Source of the DNA: Puccinellia tenuiflora
Taxonomy: Eukaryota > Streptophyta > Magnoliopsida > Poales > Poaceae
Direction: 5' to 3'
DNA: 64,000 nucleotides
Assembly (NCBI GenBank): GCA_012064385.1
Contig: QRDG01002530.1
Span: forward strand, 1 to 64,000
Shown here: piece after piece, positions 33,860-47,000 of the stretch
Numbering within the stretch: the first letter of the stretch is position 1
Layout: the number at the start of each line of letters is the position of its first letter
Program-made: the position numbers and the translations under genes
The notes under the pieces: generated by a model
Databases searched by the model: none
Told to the model about the DNA's origin: nothing
What the model saw: the letters and a program-made list of their open reading frames with translations, nothing else

Positions 33860-36800
33860 TCCCCATTCCACCCAATCGACAAAGGACCAGCGCGCGGACG
33901 TACCGACGCCGTCAGGCTGCCTCTCCGCCGGCCGCCGTCCCGCCCGCGCGCCCGCCGCCTCCACCGCGCGCCATCCCCTCCGCCTCCACCGCGCGCTGCC
34001 GTCGTCGGCCTCCGGCCTCCACGCCCGTCGGCCTCCTCCCGAGCCCTCCCTTGGCCGCCCGCGCCTCCACTGCCCGCGTCGTCCCCTGCGCCTCCACCGC
34101 CCGCGCCGTCCCCTCCGCCTCCACCGCGCGCCGCCGTCCCCGGCCTCCGAGCCCTCCCTCGACCCCCCGGCCTCCGAGCCCTCCCTCGGCCGCCCGCGCC
34201 TCCACCGTCCCGGTTAGTTAGTTTTTTTTAATTTAGTTAGTTTTTTTAATTTAGTTAGTTAGTTCATTTTTAGTTAGTTAGTTAGTAATTTTTGTTAGTT
34301 AGTGCATTAGTAATTTTAGTTAGTTAGTTTTAGTTTTAGTTAGTTAGTTTTAAAAAAATTTAAAAATTCAAATAATTGTTGGTGGTGTAGTGTACGTTAG
34401 TTAGTTTTAGAAAAATTCAAAAAATTGATAGTTAGTGTAGATTAGTTAGTTAGTTATAGAAATATTTAGTTATAGTTAGTTTTAGAAAAAATTGAGAATG
34501 TGTTTAAAATACATGTGTTTAAAAATTGATAATGTGTTTTAGAAAAAATTGATAATGTGCATACATACATTAGTTTTCTTAGTTAGGTTAGCAAATTTAA
34601 TTAATTAGGTTAATTAGTTTTATTTTTCTTATTCGGTTAATTAGTTAGGTTAGCAATAACTGCACCAATTTTAGCAATGTTAGCAATAACTGCACCACTC
34701 TTAAATAATTATTACTTTGTCATTTTGCAGAAACTATGGAACCACACGGCAGAGACCAAAATGAGGAAAATATCCTCGGGGATATGATCCGCGGCGAGAA
34801 TGTCGCAAGTCACTTTCTGAACGACTCCGGTGAGGGGGGTGAGTCTCTCAGCCTCGGAGACGGCGTCTCCGACGCCTGGGAAGAGGCCGAACTCGGCGTC
34901 TCTGATGAGGGAGAAGCCGACAAGGCAGAAGCCAGCGGCTCCGGTGCAACATTGATTATTACAAACTCCGACGAGGTGCATATATATTTATATTAATTAA
35001 TTTAGCCTCTGTTGTCTATATACACATATTAACGGTCTTTCTTCTTTTAGCCATCCGGATCGAGCAAATCCTCTGTGAGGACGAAACGTGGCCCAAACAA
35101 AAAAGTTGGAGGACCATCTCCGGTACAGGATCAAAGAAGTCCTGCAGACGGCGAACCCATTGCTCCAATTGATGTTAGAAAAAAAATTGTGAAGCAATGC
35201 GGTGTTGTTGTTAGGGACTACGTCCCGATCACCATCCGAGAATGGAATAAGCCAAGGGATCCTGAAGTTAGCTGGCTCGGCCCCGTAGGCAAAAAACACC
35301 TTTTTGAAAAGGTCATGGTTAATTTCACCGTGCCGTTGCCAGAGGTGGATCCAGATGAGGGGGAGCCAGATGAGGAGGAGATGGCTGCCCAAAAAAAAAG
35401 CTCTATAAGATAAAGTCAAGGCGTGGGCTCTCAAGAAGATGGCCGAGCTATTCAACAAATTTAAGGAAATATTGTACACCGACTTTATCTTGAAAGATAA
35501 AACTCCGGATTTCGATCACGGTTATGAGAAGATAAGAGACTACTGGGAAGATTTTGTGACATACAAGAAATCGGAGGAAGCTCAGTTAAAGTCTGCAATA
35601 AATAAGGCAAATGCTGCTAAAAAGAAGTACCACCATACTATGGGGCCTGGTGGCTACGCCTTTTCCATGCCTAAGTGGGAAAAACTTGAGGCCGACCTGC
35701 TGGCTAAAGGGATCGTTCCAGAGCCTATAAAAGAAGGATGGATCGAACGGTCAAGAAATTGGTTTTACGGGCATGGGGGCACATTGGACGCAGAAGGAAA
35801 GTGCATATATAACAGAAGACACAAGGATAATCCCCTACTACCCATCGAAGACATTAGGAAAGCAGTAAAGGATGTTGAAGAGGGATGGTTCCGTCCGGAT
35901 AGAGAGGATGACGAGCTTGCACGCGCCCTTGGGAATAAAGAACACGAAGGACGAACATGAGGCACCTCAGGCTCCAAGCCGTGGGCACATGGGTTTCCCG
36001 AGGAAAGGAAAAAATTTCCCGATAGAAGTCATCTGAGGAGAAAGGAAAGGGAGGCAAGGGAAGCAAGCGCTGCTGCAGACCGGCTGCGTCATATAGAAGA
36101 AACAATGAAGCAGCAGCAGGATCAAATTGACCGACTTAGCCAGCAAGGCACTGCCGGCCTATCTCAGCAGCACGTTGTAGAAGCTGCAGTCGATGCTACC
36201 GACCCATCATATCGGAAAAGCAGCGTGGCTTCGAGCATGTTCCCGGCTAGTGATGATGATGCACTGATGACAGATCCTCTTCATCGCTACCCAGTGGATG
36301 ATATCACGGAGAGCACACCTTGTGAGCTACATGTGAAAGTGTTCAACTTAACCATGAAGGTGGCGGTCGGCTATGCCGTACCAATTGGAGCTACACCAAC
36401 TTTCCATTGCTCCCCGGTTCCTCATGGCTACGCTGTTGTCGGGGTGGATGAAGTTTGTAAAGGATTTGAGGAGCTGAAGCTGGAACACCCTGCAGGTGAA
36501 GATGGGGAGGTGGTTGAACTTGGAGAAGCCAGGAAAGGGACCATTCTATGGCCAAAGAAATTCATCGTGCTTCCAAACTGGCCGCCAAGGCCATCGACTC
36601 CTCACCACTCTCCAGCGCAACAGTCCTCTTCGCCGCCGCCGCCTCACCACTCTCCAGCGCAACAGTCCTCTTCGCCGCCGCCGCCTCACCAGTCTCCAGA
36701 GCAGCCGTCTCCGCCGCCACGTCAGTCATCTCCGCCCACTCAGGCTCAGCGTACCACTGCTGGTACTATGAGGAGTGGTAACCGATCACCGAAACGTAAA

Positions 36801-38593
36801 AGGTCACCCCTCCCAAAAGTACCTCATAAGAATCTTCCCAAGAGACCTTATGACTATACGGAGGAGGAAAATGAGGCGATCGCAAAAGCCCAAACGGAAC
36901 AGTGGTTTGCTAACTTGAAGAAGCCGAAAGCGCCAGAGTTCCCCGACACCCCAGAAGAAAAAGCCGCCGTCATCAAAATGCTGAAGAACCTTGAACAACC
37001 CCCGCCAAAGTTGACATCAGACTATGAGCGCTCTATTCGCAAGTCGGTTGAGGCAAATAAGCAGCGGTCGAAGAGTAGTAGTGCAAGCCGGAAATCAGTT
37101 CCCCACCTCGGAGAACAGAAAAAACAATCGTGCCCCCCGCTCAAAGTGTTTTCCAATACTGAGGTGGGGTCGAGCAGACATGCGGTCGACATCGATCCTG
37201 AGTTTGTTGCACTGTACGGAGAAGCAGCCTCCGCTCAGGGCATGTCTATTCCTCAGTACTTAGACCAATTACAATTCCACGAAGAAATAGTTCCAAAATA
37301 CAAATACCGGCACGGGCATCCTCTCGTCAAACCTGAGTTAGTCAACGATCTACCAACAAAAATGCGAAGATTGCATAAGTGGTACATGCGAGCCTCAAAG
37401 AAAGGGGGAAACTGGATCCACGTGGGATATACAAAAGAGCATTACGGGAATGGAGATGGCGTGGTAATGATTGAATTTTGTGAATTATTTCAGTTATACC
37501 AACAAGCAGCCCTTGACAAAGCTATCATCAGCGCCTATTGTCTGTAAGTATTATTTCTGTAGTTAAGTCTCTAGCTAGCTCACCTCGTTCATTGTATGTA
37601 TAATCTTACTCATCACTATATTAATTTTGCAGAATAAAGATTCTCCAATGCAAAAGAGGACAAATCTATGACATTGGGTTCATTGACCCAAATTTCATTC
37701 ATGAAAAAAGTCTCAACGATTTTTGCATCGACACAGAGAATAACTTGGTAAGGGCGTTAAGGTTTTCCGAAACCAAAAGAGAATACTATTTACTTACAAC
37801 TTCAAGTGAGTGTTATTGTCTTCTACACATTCTATTTCGCTTTCTCGATGTTAAGTGTATAATTAATGACTTATGTGTGCGCAGCTTCCATTTTATTCTG
37901 CTAATCATTAAACCTGACAAAGGAGTAGTACAAGTCATGGACTCGTTACGTAAACCCCTTGAGAATTGGGCGGACATGAAGGAATGCCTCCAGAGGTAAT
38001 TTCAATCATTATGGCACTATATCGGCAACTTTCTTCCGTTCATTTAATGATAGCAAGTAATTAATATATAACTCCTTTATTCATTTTCTTTGCCGGGCAG
38101 GGCTTGGAAACGATTCACCGCCGGGGCTAGGGGTGATTGGGCGAAGGAGCTTACATTTAAACCAATAAATGTAAGTACTACTAGCTAGATCCGCGCATCT
38201 CTTTGATTCTAGTTTCAATACCATTACCATTCTTGATTATTATTTTGATTGAACTCTGTTCCTGTAAAGTGCTTGAGGCAGGAAAGTGGGAATCATTTAT
38301 GTGGATACTATGTATGCGAGTTCATTCGTCAGACGTGCTGTGAGAAGGGCAGAATCTTAGAACAACTTGAAGTGCGTATGCAATATTCACAATTTTAGTT
38401 TATTGCCATCAATTGTGTTTAGTTTCATTCATATATATTGATCCCTTTTTTTAATTAGATCGAACGGTTGCGGGAAGGCCTTCTACCACAGGATGGCGTA
38501 CGAGCAATTCAAGAGGAAATTGCCGGATTCTTAGATGCAGAGGTTCTAGATCCAAAAGGAGAATACTATGTTAATGCTGAAATTAAAGGATGA
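33860..38593 (+). pseudogene. Second CACTA gene: Transposase_24-like region, DUF8039-like region and Ulp1-like protease
   Basis: A GC-rich leader (33860-34211) is followed by an intron ending CAG at 34730, then ATG 34736. Readable exons: 34736-34975, 35051-37543 (damaged), 37633-37805, 37885-37995, 38101-38170, 38270-38371 and 38459-38593, nearly all with GT...AG borders. The first part resembles the plant Ptta/En-Spm Transposase_24 family (RDYVPITIREWNKP, FILKDKTPDFDHGYEKIRDYWEDF). The middle has a DUF8039-like segment (KVAVGYAVPIGATPTFHCSPVPHGYAVVGV) and Pro/Ser-rich repeats. The C-terminus has C48-protease motifs: His in FHFILLII, Asp in VQVMDSL, Gln then Cys in QESGNHLCGYYVC. Frameshifts lie at an A9 run near 35390, near 35960 and near 37798. 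Ulp1 enzymes cleave SUMO-type conjugates; the substrate here is unknown. Confidence 0.75.
34212..34730 (+). repeat. Intron with (TTAGT)n-type microsatellite
   Basis: Many imperfect TTAGTTAG repeats fill the first 350 bases of the putative first intron, between a GTTAGT donor and a TTTTGCAG acceptor. Confidence 0.75.
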
Positions 38594-38929
38594 TCTAGTG
38601 TAAAATAGATGTATATATATAAGAATGAAACTCGTGTGTACTACATGTACCGTTTGTAATATGTTTGACCAAGCACGACGAATGAGATGTGTGTAATATA
38701 TTCGTTATGATGATGTGTAATAGTGGTCCCCCATATTTCACTAGTAGTGGCATTTTTGTATTTCTAAAAATTATTTAATTTCATTTTTTTTTTTGACATA
38801 ATCAAATAGGTCTTATTTTTCTGAACATTTTGGTATTTTATTCATATTTTTATGAATTACAGAATAAGCATTATTGATTTTACAAATTTAAACCTTTTCC
38901 TGAAATTTCTGAAAAATAGTGAATTATCT

Positions 38930-39136
38930 GACGGGCCAATAGTCCCGGTTCGTATTACGAACCGGGACTAAAGCCCCTCCGCCCTGCTGCCTCCGGACGT
39001 GCCACGTGCTGCCCCCATTAGTCCCGGTTCGTGTCCCAACCGGTACTAGCATTAGTCCCGATTGGCTAGTCCCGGTTGGGGAACCGGGACTAATGACCCA
39101 AACCAACCGGGACTAATGGGGTGTTTTCCACTAGTG
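38930..39136 (-). repeat. CACTA right terminus and subterminal repeats
   Basis: Paired AGTCCCGGTTCG / ACGAACCGGGACTAA units and the terminal TTTTCCACTAGTG, inverted relative to 27515. Confidence 0.9.
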
Positions 39137-40109
39137 GTCAATACAAGTCTAGATAGTCATTTAAAAACCTTTTATCTACACCATTTTCATCATTCCATGA
39201 CTGCTATAATTTTGTACTTCGCTAGACTAGACGGGATAAGTACTGAATGGTAATAAATTAAGGGTGTATAAAATACAATCATATAAGACATGTGGTGAGT
39301 AGATATTGGTGATAATTAAAGATCATTCAAAATACAGACGTTCCATCTATGTAAAGGCTCACTTAAAACTTGAAGTCCCTAGGTATTCAAGTGAATTAAT
39401 ATAAATACATAATTCACATATGTTACTTTTCACCATTTTGTTTTGTCCAAATCAGGGTTAAGCCAACCAATATGTGAAAGTTTGAGATAATTCACATACG
39501 ACACGCCTCCATTTGTGACTCTTCTTGGCTAGTTTCTCAAACAATATCGTGCACAACAATGTCGTATCAATGCTCAAACATCCAGAACATAAAATTTTAA
39601 ACAATTTTAATTCACAAAAACTGACAAGCGTGTATTGTGTTGTTTGTCTTGACATATAATGAGTTTGACTTGAAATTTAGAGAATAGTTGGGGTAAAAAA
39701 CCATGAAATATATTTACCTACTATTATTCAATAAGTTCATGATATTTGTTAGAATCAGTGGACAATAATTGAACACATCCTTCGGTACATTCGAAGTCAT
39801 TGTTTCTGCTCGAGCCTTGATAGTTAAGTGATAGTTAAGTGATCGTTCTTATTTGATCGCCAGCATGTGGTAACCTGGAATACCCGAATCTAGAGGCACG
39901 TGAATGAGTGGAACCCTGGAGGTAGACCCCAAAGCAGATGTCACCTTCTATTAGCCCCAACGACAATAACTGTGTGATTGCATCCCTTCTGCACTGGTCA
40001 GCACGTGCGTCACACCGTAGGTTGCATGCAGCACCACATCTTCCACAAATCATCCTTTGTCTCACACTCTACGGCGTTATTTTTCTAGTGGCGCGGTCAA
40101 GGATCGACC
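39137..40109. other. CRK distal upstream DNA, no gene seen
   Basis: AT-rich, with no coding signature on either strand. A short duplication (GATAGTTAAGTGATAGTTAAGTGATCG) is at 39819-39845. Confidence 0.5.
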
Positions 40110-40117
40110 ATTCACTG

Positions 40118-40274
40118 CATTAGCGGACCCTAGAAAAAATTAAAGCCCGGGCAAACACCTAATTCCAATGCTGATTATACTAATTCTTTGTCAAAGAGCT
40201 ATCAAATTACCCTATGCCGGCCGGCCGGAAGCCCGGGCAGCCGTCGGGTAACAGGGGCGCTAGGTCCGCCACTG
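40118..40274. mobile_element. 157-bp hAT-type MITE upstream of the CRK
   Basis: It is bounded by an exact 8-bp duplication ATTCACTG (40110-40117 and 40275-40282), the hAT length. The right end CTAGGTCCGCCACTG is the inverted form of the left end CATTAGCGGACCCTAG with a few mutations. The interior has paired GCCCGGGC motifs. It has no coding capacity. Its right edge is about 790 bases from the CRK start codon. Confidence 0.85.
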
Positions 40275-40282
40275 ATTCACTG

Positions 40283-41063
40283 TCCTGAGTGGGTCTCGTG
40301 ATTCGAGCTAAGATTTCTCGTCGTATTTTGCTTATTTCATATGGAATGTGGCATATTTTCTATATCTAATCAATTTGAATGAAAGCATAAGGAAACCTTT
40401 TCATCATTTCAGAAACACTCTTCATACATCACTATATATTTGGATTGTTTAACTTGTTTTTCCATTAAATTACAAATAATCTCGGTTCATACGAAAATTC
40501 TACGCGATTTTATTATGGTTTCGTATGGATATTTGTTACAGTCGTAAGCGCACAATTGATCTAAACAATCATAGCATAATGAAGCCACCGTTGTTAACGA
40601 GGTTCGGCCAACTTGCCTACTCCCCGGAGCAAGACTATGGGCGTTACTCCTTTTTTTGTTGCTTACCTTTGATCTGCTTTTTAAGAGGGTTCCCTCATCA
40701 CTTTGTACCGGTTCGGTCATGTAGCTTTATTTATAATACGAGACGAAAGCCAGTTTCGAGGAAACTAGGGCGTCGTCGGGCGTCCCTCCTCTCTGATACC
40801 GCAACACCTGGCCGTCTAGGCGCCTGTACAGACTGCCCGCTCCCCTGCGTGTATGTTGCTATCAAATCGTCATAAGACCATATACTTAGCACGGATCACG
40901 ACGGATCGTGAGCCACGGCGCGCCTAGAAATGCATTTCTGCTTCGTTTCACGTTCACCGATTCCTGCCTATATATATCTAACCTTTGCCAGTCTGTGCCG
41001 GCGCCGCCACCTCTTCGAGCTCTTGCTTGACATCCCATCGTTGGCTTCAAGCTTTACCACGCC
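40283..41063 (+). promoter_or_regulatory. CRK proximal promoter and leader
   Basis: TATATATAT lies at 40969-40977, 87 bases before the ATG, the expected distance for a TATA box with a short leader. The start context is CGCCATGC. No other cis-element is called with confidence. Confidence 0.55.
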
Positions 41064-44000
41064 ATGCACGGCTGCCGTATACTCGCGACGACCGTCCTCA
41101 TCCTCTTGCTGCTTGCTGCACTGAATCCGCCGCCCGTCGATGCCACCGGACCTTGGCCGGTCTGCGGCAGCAGCGGCCAATACACGGCTGGTAGCGCCTA
41201 CCAAGCCAACCTCCAACGAGTCACCAACACTCTCCCAACCAACACCTCCACCTCCCCTAACCTCTTCGCCACCGCCACCATCGGCGCTGGCACAAACCAA
41301 ACCGTTTACGCGCTCGCGCTCTGCCAAGGCGACCTGGACCCCTCCGCCTGTTTCGTCTGCCTCGACTCAGGCATCAGGGACGGGCAGCTCGCCTGCTATT
41401 TGGACATGGACATGGCCATGTACAAAGACAGCTGCCACATCCGTTTCTCCAACCACAACTTCCTAGCTGCCTCCGCCATCAGCCTGCAGCAGCGTGCCTT
41501 CTTCAGCAGCGCCCCCAACTTGAGCTCCTCCACGGCAGGCCGCTTCAGCAGTATTGTGACCGAGCTCCTCAACGCTACCGCAGATTACGCGGTGGCCACC
41601 TCCAAAACAAGGTTCGCCACCGGCGAGATGGAGGTCGACCAGGACTACTCCGACGGACAGTTTTCCAACGTTTTTTCGACGGCTCAGTGCACGCCAGACC
41701 TGACACGGCCGCAGTGCCGCGCATGCCTCTCGGCGGCCATAGCGGAGATGCCCCGGCTGGTCTTCCCTACCAATTCGCCCGGAGCGATCGTTGTTGGCGA
41801 GCGCTGCGGCTTGCGCTTCGACTCGTTTTCCTTCTTTAGCGGCGACGCCATGGTGCAGCTGCATGTTGGGGGACAAGAAGGTGAGTTGCACCTGCTGCAA
41901 CTGTCATGCCTTTTATTTTCGTTGAAAATTTGTGCTTTAATTTCATCCTTAAACTTTGTACATAGTGCCAATTTTATTCCTTTTTTTTGGTATCTGGGCA
42001 ACCTTGCCCTCCAACATCCAAAACCGTGCAAATTTAATCCTTACACGTGGCCGACGGTGGAATTGTGATGACGTGAGCCATGCGGATGTACAGGTTGTGA
42101 GTTGTGAAACATGTCACAGGCTTTTATAACTCATCAAATGGAAAAATTTCACAAAATTTGTGACCGCGAACTGGAAGAAAGTAATAAAAAGGGAAATTCA
42201 AGGAAAAAATCGGAGAATGGGAAATTTAAGGAAATCAGGAGAAAAATAACTTAGGGAAACTTCGACCCGTAATAAAGGAAGGAGACTATATATCGATTTG
42301 CTGAGACTATGATTACTGTTAGCTTGACATACAGTTTAGGATGTGAGCGATCAGTCTGGTTATGTAGAGAATTGGTCTAGCTACAACCTTATAGTGTGGA
42401 ATTAAAACGTCTCACCAAGGCCAGTCGATAGCGTGGCGAGTAAGTCATCAAGATTTTCTAAATTTCAATATTTCTATAGTTTTTCTTATTTGTGCAAGTT
42501 GACGATATAATCGCTAGATTGTTTTCTTGAAAATATTTTTCGTAACACAAACTTCAATATCTTCTTACTAATATATACATTTAAGAATTCATAGTTAAAT
42601 ATGTTTATTGGATCCTAGTAATGTTTAAACAAATCCTTTTTACATAAGGAAGAAGTAGCTCGTGCTTGCAGTTTTAGCTCCTGAGCTCATTTTTTTCAAA
42701 AAGGGGGGTGTTGCGATTAAAACGCGTCACACGAACACGTCCTCGTGTACCCGCGGTGCCGGGGGAGATACTCCGCAACTCGCCCCGCGGGAGACCGACT
42801 CAAGGCGCGATACGCAAGACAATGAGCCGGTTCTTTTCGAACCAGACGCCCCAGCACCTCGGGAGGGACCCCGTCAGAGGTGGCCGGCGACGATTGGCTG
42901 AGTTTAAGCCGGATTGGACCGCTCTCAACTCGATTGTCGATATTCGTCAAAACTTACGAGAAGTCGCCGAACAACGGAAGCAGGAACAAGGGTTGAGGGT
43001 GAAAAAGTAGGGTTTGTATTGATTGTCGATTGTTTACTTAGCTTTAATCGGCCGTCACCTCCTACATATATATAGCGAGGCGGCTGGACTTTTCCGTACA
43101 AGCATTGCACTTCTACAAGGATTACAACTCATAGCACAGGTCGGTTTCTACTTCTAAACTAGGTAGGACTCCTGGCCGGCGTCGTGTTGGATTTTGACTG
43201 CAAGTGTCGTCTCCGGCTCCTTCTTGGAAAGCCACCTTTTGTTCTCTCCGGGTTGATCCCGAACTCTTTCTGGTACCAACGACCTCTATCCTGGGCTTGG
43301 CAAGCATCAAGTCACCTCGCGTCCGGCATCTCTGGTGCAGCTTGTGGAATCTTCAGGAAGTTTCGAGTTTTAACCTGCACCGGGTCCCGAGTAAGCCGGG
43401 TTCTGCCTGCCGAGTTAACTCCTACCGGGTCGTCATCCCAGGTCCTTTCCGAGTCGTCCATCTTCCGAGTGAGCTTGAACCTGTGACCCGGTTTCTAACC
43501 AAAACCGGGTTAACTCCCGCCGGGTTAGCTTCTGCCGGGTCAGCTTTTGCCGGATCTTCCTTTGAGTGAGCTTGAACCCGGGTCCTGCCAAAAACGGGTG
43601 CTAACACATGCCCCCCTGTTTTCTAGTAAAGCTTGCGTACTAGAAAATATCCGATGTAGAAGTTTTGTCTAAGGGCGATGTTTGAACTCATCGGCCATAT
43701 GTGCGGCTTATGCAGTTTGCCACACGCTCGGGTGGAATTTCTTCAAGTACTTCCCATTGATAACTCGGGGCAGTATGTCGCCCTCCAACGTTTCCACCAG
43801 ATATGAATTACCGGGTACAATCCTTATGACTCGGAGTGGCCCTTCCCAACTCGGTGACCATTTGCCGAATCTCCGACTCTTTGAACCGATTGGCAATATA
43901 ATTTTCCAGACCAAGTCGCCGATTTGAAAATCCTTGATCCGGACTCTCTTGTTGTAAGCTTTTGCTACCCGCAACTTCTCCTTCTCAATATCTTCTAGAG

Positions 44001-47000
44001 CCTTGATACGTTTGTCGGCTACCTCGTCTAGGTTGTCCATCATCAAATTGTGATAATCTTCAGCCGACAAATTGTTTTGCTTAGCGAACCTCAAAGCAAC
44101 CAGATTTAATTCTACCGGTAAAACGGCTTCTTGTCCATAGACTAATTCGAAGGGAGTCACCTTGGTTGCACCATGCCTTGAGATCCGGTGAGCCCACAAC
44201 ACCTCGGACAGTACCTCATGCCACCTCCTCGGGTAATCCTGTACTTTCTTCTTAATCAATTTGATCAGAATTTTATTGCTTGACTTGGCTTGTCCATTGG
44301 CTTGAGCGTAATACGGAGATGAGCTGAGCATCTTGATCTCGAGTGATACGGCAAACTGTTTCACCTCTTTAGCCATGAAGGATGTACCTTGATTTGTAGT
44401 GAGAGTCTGCGGGATACCGAATCTGTGAATAATATGCTCAGTAATAAATTGAATTACCTCTTTGTGGGTCATATTCCGGAGGGGTACTGCTTCAGACCAC
44501 TTGGTGAAATAATCAGTACCAACCAGCACAAACCGATGCCCTTTGGATGAAGCCGGGTTAATCATACCAATGAAATCCAGTGCCCAACCTCGAAAAGGCC
44601 ACGGTTTTACTACCGGATTAAGAAATGAAGCCGGTACTAACTGAATATCTCCAAATTTCTGACACGCTTCGCATCCCTTGTAGTATCGGAAGCAGTCATT
44701 AATCATCGTCGGCCAATAGAATCCGGCTCGTCTGAGCATCCACTTCATCTTGTGAGCCGACTGATGCGTTCCGCATAATCCGTCATGAACTTCTCCCATG
44801 GCAACCCGGGATTGATCTTCATCCAGGCACTTTAGAAGAAGACCATCAGCTGTTCGGCGATATAACTCGTTATCTACCAAGGTATACTTAAAAGAAAGCC
44901 GCCGAACAACCCTATCTATTTTCTGACTCGGATTCTTCCAATAATTAACAATAGGTGTCCTCCAATCAGCTGGCCAGGTCCCACCAGATTCCTCTGGAGC
45001 CGAATTAGATAACCCGGCTTTCCCTCCACCATCCGAGTTAGATGACTCGGTTTTTCCTCCAACTTCCGAGTTAGATGACTCGGTTTTTCCTCCAGCTCCC
45101 GAGTCATTGACACGACAGCTAACATCGGCTTCTCTGCTGTGAAAAATACTCCTCTACTGACATGATAACCTGATGCTTGCTGTGCCAACTCGTTGGCGAG
45201 CCAGTTGTGTCCTGCCTGGAAACATGAGATATAGAAAAGTAATCTAAAGTTGATATGATATCCATGCACCTGTCGAGATATGTATTAAGTGATCCACTAT
45301 TGCATTGGAAGATCTTGGCCACTTGCTGGACGATAAGTAGTGAATCGCCATATGCTTCGACATGAGTTACCCCTGCGTCCTTCAAAATTTCCAACCCGAA
45401 TAGAAGAGCTTCGTATTCGGCTTCATTGTTAGTGCAAAAATAGTCTAGACGACAAGAAGCCACAAAGATAGTACCGTGGAGTGAAATATACACAACGCCG
45501 ACTCCTTGTCCACTACTGCAAACTGAGCCATCAAAATAAAGTTTCCACGGTACAGCCGACACAACATTTAAGTCGGCTTCTTGCTCTAGGTCAATCCGAT
45601 GTTCAACGATGAAGTCGGCTACAACCTGGCCTTTCACAGATTTGAGAGGTTCATAGGCCAAGTCATATTCGATCAACCCGTACGCCCATTTACCGATTCG
45701 TATACTGAGAATCGGCCTATGTATCATGTGTTTGATGACATCAGTCTGACTAAGAACCATGCACTCACTAGATAAAAGATAATGGCGCAATTTGGTGCAA
45801 GCAAAATATAGAGACAAGCACAACCTTTCCACAAAGTTGTACCTTGACTCGGCATCCAGCAGCCGCTGGCTTAAATATGTGATGACGTATTCCTGTCCTT
45901 CGGTCTCTTGAGTTAGAGCTACTTGAATCACCCTTTCCTCGGCTGCAATGTAAAGCCGGAACGGTAGGCCACGACTCGGTTTCCTCAGAACCAGAGGTTT
46001 AGACAAGCAAGCTTTTATTCTATCAGATGGCTCTTGCTGCTTTGCCCCCCAGGTGAACTCGTCATCATTCTTGAGCCGAAGGATCTGTGTAAACGCATCA
46101 ACTTTTCCAGACAAGTTAGTAATAAACCTTCTCAAATAATTTACCTTTTCTAGGAATTTCTGCATGTCCTTTTTACAACTCGGCGCCTGCACTTTCTGGA
46201 TAGCCTCGATCTTTGCCGGATCAATTTCTACGCCAGATTCATGTATGATAAAACCGAGAAACCTCCCAGCCGACACACCAAAAGCACACTTCAGCGGATT
46301 CATCTTGAGCCCATACTTCCTCATCCTTTCAAACACGAGTCATAAATCGGCCAAATGATTTAACTCGCCGTCCGATTTAACAACCACGTCATCAATGTAT
46401 ACTTCCAGTATGACTCCAAGAAGATCATGAAATATCAAGTTCATCGCTCTCTGATACGTGGCTCCGGCGTTCTTCAACCCAAAGGTCATCACCATCCACT
46501 CGAATAAGCCAACGAACCCGGGGCAGCGAAACGCCATCTTGGCCGAGTCCTCTTCAGCCATGAATATCTGATTGTACCCCGCGTTTCCGTCCAGCAAGCT
46601 GATGACTCGGTGTCCCGAGGCGTCATTGATAAGCATGTCGGCTATTGGCATAGGATACTCATATTTGGGTGTAGCTCGGTTTAGATTTCAGAAATCTATG
46701 CATGCTCTGATCTTGCCAGATCCTTTCTTCTCGACCGGCACAATATTAGAAATCCACTCGGCATACTTGCAAGGCCGGATAAAATTGGCTTTTAGGAGCC
46801 GGCCAATCTCTTCCTTGATCCGGTCATATATTGCCGGGTTGAATTTACGAGCCGGTTGTTTGTATGGTCTGAAACCGGCTTTTATCGGTAACCGATGCTC
46901 GACGAGCTCTCGGCTTAACCCGGGCATCTCGTGGTACTCCCAAGCAAAGCAGTCCACGTATTCCTTTACTAGGGCGATTAACTCGGTTTTATAATCGGCT

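Larger units (their letters stand above)
27515..39136 (+). mobile_element. CACTA (En/Spm-type) DNA transposon, 11.6 kb
   Basis: It starts CACTAGTGGAAAA and ends TTTTCCACTAGTG; flanking triplets are GTA and GTC, a 3-bp duplication with one change. Both ends hold arrays of CCGGTT/AACCGG-type subterminal repeats (27560-27750 and 38935-39120). Three coding units lie inside, all on the plus strand: a decayed TNPD-type transposase, a small intact orphan ORF, and a multi-exon gene with a Transposase_24-like region, DUF8039-like region and Ulp1-like protease. The enzyme genes carry frameshifts and stops, so this copy is probably not autonomous now. Confidence 0.92.

Noticed and set aside
33802..34221. 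Pro/Ala/Ser-rich 139-residue ORF
   Set aside because: GC-rich low-complexity sequence ending at a splice donor-like GTTAGT; better explained as the untranslated first exon of the second CACTA gene.
41064..42068. CRK as a single-exon 334-residue truncated protein
   Set aside because: A strong GTGAGT donor at 41881 joins in phase to a transmembrane exon at 52461 and an intact kinase. The read-through form is kept only as a possible alternative transcript.
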